Shown: piece after piece, positions 60,575 through 64,000 of the stretch
Position numbering within the stretch: the stretch's first letter is position 1
Layout: each line of letters opens with the position of its first letter
Assembly: GCF_004521965.1 (NCBI RefSeq)
Contig: NZ_SDGK01000088.1
Coordinates: forward strand, 1-64,000
Reading direction: 5' to 3'
DNA length: 64,000 nt
Source of the DNA: Weissella cibaria
Lineage (GTDB): Bacteria > Bacillota > Bacilli > Lactobacillales > Lactobacillaceae
Notes under the pieces: model-generated
Told to the model about the DNA's origin: nothing
The model's database searches: none
Seen by the model: only the letters and a program-made list of their open reading frames with translations
Translations under genes and position numbers: made by a program

Positions 60575-60580
60575 GGCGGA

Positions 60581-60622
60581 AAAAGCGCTTAACTTCTTGC
60601 TAAGAGGTTAAGCGCTTTTTTA
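60581..60622 (+). terminator. Strong terminator after the 107-residue gene
   Basis: An 18-bp stem (60581-60598 with 60602-60619, one G-T pair) around a 3-nt loop, rich in GCGCTT, followed by a T run. Confidence 0.88.
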
Positions 60623-60745
60623 AGGTTAATATATAAAAAATATTTATATTTGTAATGAATTTGTTAAGACGATTTGCTAAACTTAATGTTTGTTAGAGAA
60701 AGAGACAACGGGTTTGAATATGACTATCAAGGGGATTTATTAAAT

Positions 60746-61960
60746 ATGAACACGGTTTCTCGTAAGAAGATGTACAAATCAGGTAAGCAATGGGTAGCAC
60801 TAGCGACAGTGGCAACAGTTGCTGGCGTCGCCATCACGACAAACGACAAAGCGTCTGCTGATGTTTGGCAGGCTAATAGCGTCCGACAAGTAACCAATCA
60901 ACTGGCACAAGCGGGTGGTTTGGCAAACTACAACGTTCAGTATGGGGATACTGTTTGGGCATTGGCCTTAGCAAATGGTGAGAACTTGGATACGTTTGTT
61001 AACCAATTTGGTATTGCAAATCCGGATGTGTTGTTTGCAAATGAAAGTTTTATGGCACAAACGACTACTGGTGCGACTGTACAACCTCAAACTGTTACAG
61101 AGCAAACCGCAATGACTGAGCAAGATGCTGTTGCGACCAGCGCTGCGACACCAACATCAGAGGCAGTCGTAGCGAGTCAGGTTACTGATTCAGTTGCTGC
61201 CAGTCAAGTAGCGAGCGAAGCGGCTTCAATTGCTGCTAGTCAGGCGGCGGCAGCTTCATACGCAGCTAGCGTAGCACAGTCACAAGCTGACGCTGCATCG
61301 ATGGCGGCTGCGGAGTCACAAGCGGCGGCCGCTTCTGAAGCTGCTGCTAGTCAGGCGGCAGCAGCTTCATACGCAGCTAGCGTAGCACAGTCACAAGCTG
61401 ACGCTGCATCGATGGCGGCTGCGGAATCACAAGCGACGGCCGCTTCTGAAGCTGCTGCGCACCAAACTGCATCGGCTGCACTTGCAGCTGCTTCTTCAGC
61501 CGCCGTAGTCGCTCAGGTGGCGGCTGAGCAAGCGTCATCACAACAAGCTGCAGCTAGTACCGTCCAATCACAAGTAACGGCTGAGTCACAAGTTCAGACT
61601 GAGGCGACAGTAGCCACGGTTGGCAGCGCGGATATGTCGACATTTAATGCCTTAAATACGTTGCGTCAGTCACAGGGGTTGGCGCCATTGACGTTTGATA
61701 ACGATTTGGCAGCGCGTGCACAGGCACGGGCCCAACAAATGGCTAACTTGGGTGGTGTTGCGAGTGATCACTACAGCACCGCTGGTGAAGTCGTAGCGAT
61801 TGATTACGCCCCAGGTACGTCGGTTGTAAACGCTTGGTTTGATGAAACAAACATGATGCCGGTTGGGACAACTGGTCACCGCGATTGGGAGATGAACGCG
61901 GGTTACTCACGTGTTGGGATTGCAATTGTTGGCAACATTATCGTCGGTGAAGCAAATTAA
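60746..61960 (+). CDS. Secreted LysM-like/CAP-domain protein with KxYKxGKxW signal
   Basis: A 404-residue exported protein. The signal has RKKMYKSGKQW followed by a hydrophobic core, the KxYKxGKxW type, ending near ASADV. A LysM-like domain follows (VQYGDTVWALALANGENLDTF, INPDVLF-type end; about 60-110). A long Ala/Ser/Gln-rich stalk (about 150-295) contains two 37-residue tandem repeats. A CAP/SCP domain (about 300-404) contains FNALNTLRQSQGLAPLTFDN and GHRDWEMNAGYSRVGIA. It is probably bound to peptidoglycan by the LysM part. GGGGAT precedes the ATG at 60746. Confidence 0.85.
   Translation: MNTVSRKKMYKSGKQWVALATVATVAGVAITTNDKASADVWQANSVRQVTNQLAQAGGLANYNVQYGDTVWALALANGENLDTFVNQFGIANPDVLFANESFMAQTTTGATVQPQTVTEQTAMTEQDAVATSAATPTSEAVVASQVTDSVAASQVASEAASIAASQAAAASYAASVAQSQADAASMAAAESQAAAASEAAASQAAAASYAASVAQSQADAASMAAAESQATAASEAAAHQTASAALAAASSAAVVAQVAAEQASSQQAAASTVQSQVTAESQVQTEATVATVGSADMSTFNALNTLRQSQGLAPLTFDNDLAARAQARAQQMANLGGVASDHYSTAGEVVAIDYAPGTSVVNAWFDETNMMPVGTTGHRDWEMNAGYSRVGIAIVGNIIVGEAN
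61232..61453 (+). repeat. 111-bp tandem duplication in the CAP protein stalk
   Basis: Units 61232-61342 and 61343-61453 differ at only a few positions (for example GGCGGC/GGCAGC and GAGTCA/GAATCA). They encode the Ala/Ser/Gln stalk repeat, so stalk length can change by whole units without a frameshift. Confidence 0.9.
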
Positions 61961-61969
61961 TGACAATTA

Positions 61970-62004
61970 AAAAGCATCTGGTGTTTGCGAACGCCAGATG
62001 CTTT
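61970..62004. terminator. Bidirectional terminator between CAP gene and aminopeptidase gene
   Basis: AAAAGCATCTGG (61970-61981) pairs with CCAGATGCTTTT (61993-62004), between convergent genes. Confidence 0.88.
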
Positions 62005-62019
62005 TCGTTTTGTGTACAG

Positions 62020-63258
62020 TTATGCCCAGTCACCATTGCGGAAGACAGGGATGACTTGACCGTCATACGTGATGCCGTCGATACTCATATCGGCTGATCC
62101 CACCATAAAGTCAACGTGAACCAATGACTCGTTCTGGCCCTTTGCTTGACGCGCAGCGACGTCCATTTGGGTGCCACCCTTCAAATTGAATGGGTATGCC
62201 GCACCAAGTGCCAAGTGGTCAGAAGCGTTTTCATCAATCAAAGTATTGTAGAAAACAATGCCTGATTGTGAAATTGGTGACGGATCTGGCACCAATGACA
62301 CTTCGCCCAAAGATGAAGCGCCTTCATCAGTCTTGATCAATTGTTGTAGGACTGCTTCACCGGTTGAGGCATGCGCTTCCGTGACGTGGCCATCAACGAA
62401 CGTTAGCTTGATATCATTAATCAAAACGCCTGCGTATGATAATGGCTTTGTTGACGTCACGGTACCGTGAATGTTGCGGTAGTCAGGAGAGGTGAAGACT
62501 TCCTCAGTTGGCATGTTAGCGACGAACATGTTACCAGCCTTGTCAATTGAGTCAGCAGCTTCCCATACGTGATCCTCGGCTAACCCAACTGTTAAATCAG
62601 TGATGGGTGAGTAGTAGTGTAACTCCTTGAAGTTCAAAGCGTTCAGCCATTGCGCCTTTTCTTTCAAAGTATTCACATGGGCCATCCAGTCAGCGATGAC
62701 GTCGTTTGCAACCCCGACACGAGTAATCTTGAAGATTTCTTCCCAAAGACGGTCAGTTGCAGCTTCACCCTTTAAATCAGGGAAAACTTTTTCAGCCCAG
62801 GATTCACCAGCCGCGGCAACAACTAACCATGACACATCATTATTCATCGTGGCCTTGCGAACGGCTTGATTAGCGCGTTGGTAGGCTTGTTGGTAGGCCG
62901 AGACGCGATCGCCATCAACAGCACCAAGGCCATCTGGATCGGCAGAAATCAGTGAAATGCGAGTCGTATGCTTCGCCATCAATTCTTCAGCGCGAACAGA
63001 TACCCAAGTGGGGATGTTCGTCAAAGAATCGTTGTTGGCGTGTTGCAAAAATTCACGTTGCACATGAATGTCCTGCCATTCAATCATGACGTTGTTTGCG
63101 CCACGCTTGTAGGCCGAGTCTACAATTTTATGCACCAGAGGCACCTGTGCGACGTCCGCATAGATGACAATATCTTGTCCCTTTTGGACATTAACCCCAA
63201 CTGACGTAATTAAGTCAGCGTACTTTTGTGATAACAAATCAAAATTTTCTAGTGTCAT
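62020..63258 (-). CDS. pepS: Aminopeptidase, M29 family (PepS/AmpS-like)
   Basis: A 412-residue cytoplasmic metallo-aminopeptidase that trims peptides for nitrogen supply. The metal and catalytic residues are in GEVSLVPDPSPISQSG, FYNTLIDENASDHLALG and VHVDFMVGSADMSIDG. The N-terminal MTLENFDLLSQKYADLI is typical. Length is normal. With the DtpT transporter it fits a peptide-based amino acid supply. Confidence 0.93.
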   Translation of the reverse strand: MTLENFDLLSQKYADLITSVGVNVQKGQDIVIYADVAQVPLVHKIVDSAYKRGANNVMIEWQDIHVQREFLQHANNDSLTNIPTWVSVRAEELMAKHTTRISLISADPDGLGAVDGDRVSAYQQAYQRANQAVRKATMNNDVSWLVVAAAGESWAEKVFPDLKGEAATDRLWEEIFKITRVGVANDVIADWMAHVNTLKEKAQWLNALNFKELHYYSPITDLTVGLAEDHVWEAADSIDKAGNMFVANMPTEEVFTSPDYRNIHGTVTSTKPLSYAGVLINDIKLTFVDGHVTEAHASTGEAVLQQLIKTDEGASSLGEVSLVPDPSPISQSGIVFYNTLIDENASDHLALGAAYPFNLKGGTQMDVAARQAKGQNESLVHVDFMVGSADMSIDGITYDGQVIPVFRNGDWA

Positions 63259-63476
63259 CTGTTGTACCCCGTTGTTTATTAAGATGTTCTCATTTTACCT
63301 GAAAAATTTGGAATACGAAATAGGTAAGGGGTGTTGTTCATGAAATCGCAATAAGTCGACTAAATGCTTTTACGCTAAATGTTTGAAACCGTTTTCACAA
63401 ATTATCGTATTTTTCTAATATAATGAATTATTAGTAATAGCCTGACAGAGAAAAACAGGGATTGAAAATATCACAG

Positions 63477-64000
63477 GTACTATTGGTGGAGCGGATTAAT
63501 GTGTTTCGGGATGAAAAAATATAATGGTTGAAGATATTGAAAAAGCCGGGATTTCAAGGTCACGATACTATCGGTTTGTTCGTGGTGAGACACAAATCTC
63601 AGTAGTGGATTTATCTCGCGTATGAAAGTTATTTGCAGTGTCGTTTTCAGAATTGTTTGATGGTGTAATTGCTGATCCGTATCAGTTGGGTATTGGCGAC
63701 TTAGCAAAATGTACGGAAGCTGAATTACGTCAAAAACAAGCGGAAATTGAACAAACTGCTGTATCGGTTGGTTATTCAACGGCTGAAATGGTGGCAATTG
63801 TGATTGGTATCATCATCGATCGCCGCAATGGGTTTATTATCGTGACAAAACACAACTTTTATATGAATGCCTTAATAGCATTCAGGCGTTCATAATTTTT
63901 GAAATGCGTGTCTTTTCATTAATTGCAACGTATTTACCACCAAAACGTTTTTTTAAACTCTGTCGAAAATTCGCTCACGCATCCCAAGATTTCTGCGATT
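63477..64000 (+). pseudogene. Rgg/GadR/MutR-type regulator, degraded (runs off right edge)
   Basis: Pieces in different frames: VERINVFRDEKI then stop; MVEDIEKAGISRSRYYRFVR with GETQISVVDLSRV, a helix-turn-helix; TGA at 63623-63625; then KLFAVSFSELFDGVIADPYQ and a helical domain. A frameshift near 63835 leads to RDKTQLLYECLNSIQAF and onward, open to the window edge. The HTH followed by an all-helical domain is that of Rgg-like peptide-responsive regulators. The family call is moderately sure, the decay is clear. Confidence 0.7.

Noticed and set aside
61900-61960. LPXTG sortase anchor in the CAP protein
   Set aside because: The protein ends in the CAP domain (IVGEAN) without sorting motif or membrane tail.

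Overview
The window looks like a chromosome segment of a low-GC, Gram-positive lactic acid bacterium of the Leuconostocaceae, most likely a Weissella. This is inferred from protein character and gene order, not from a database search. Supporting signs are frequent GGGGGAT/GGAGG ribosome binding sites, a class B RNase P RNA inside a ypsA-gpsB-rnpB-rlmL cluster, a drug exporter paired with a DUF4811 protein, a KxYKxGKxW secretion signal, and loss of arginine synthesis. No tRNA, rRNA or CRISPR array was seen.

Layout. 1-281 is the start of an IS1380-type transposase running off the left edge. 520-3623 holds guaA and a divergent BMP-family nucleoside-binding protein. 3928-7727 is a wrecked argG-argH-argC-argJ operon. 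7789-13281 mixes intact genes (a GT51 glycosyltransferase, a small unknown protein, a MerR regulator) with broken ones (an amino acid permease, an ABC exporter, a short-chain dehydrogenase, an FMN reductase). 13430-20259 carries an RlmD-type methyltransferase, a large membrane protein, a fused EamA/BMP remnant, a lipase, a DedA protein and a NUDIX hydrolase. Two related structured RNAs lie at 11759 and 15021. A decayed IS3-family copy follows at 20276-21480.

21506-46722 is mostly intact housekeeping: PBP1A-RecU; YpsA-GpsB-RNase P-RlmL; PcrA-LigA-CamS; an HD phosphohydrolase; UvrB; acetyl-CoA carboxylase accB-accC-accD-accA; a peptide transporter; HinT; EcsA-EcsB-TrmB; and a YslB-type protein. 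Broken genes here are a CAP-domain secreted protein and a glucosamine-6-phosphate isomerase.

46835-64000 is accessory again: an ADP-ribosylglycohydrolase-like protein that appears to lack its metal ligands, a truncated AEC transporter, a second IS3-family copy, a gluconate permease with a CcpA (cre) site, two decayed genes, a CHY zinc-finger protein, an NADH oxidase/peroxidase, an ISL3 element, a drug exporter pair, CspA, an RluA-type pseudouridine synthase, a LysM/CAP secreted protein, an M29 aminopeptidase and a decayed Rgg-type regulator.

Most notable: (1) a pair of roughly 170-nt structured RNAs with compensatory changes in three stems and a shared unpaired ACUCCU motif; (2) two IS3-family copies that each split a bidirectional terminator between convergent genes; (3) a gene apparently broken by a 21-bp templated inverted duplication; (4) BMP and CamS homologues without a lipobox cysteine, and an RlmD homologue without its Fe-S cysteines; (5) an ADP-ribosylglycohydrolase pseudoenzyme.
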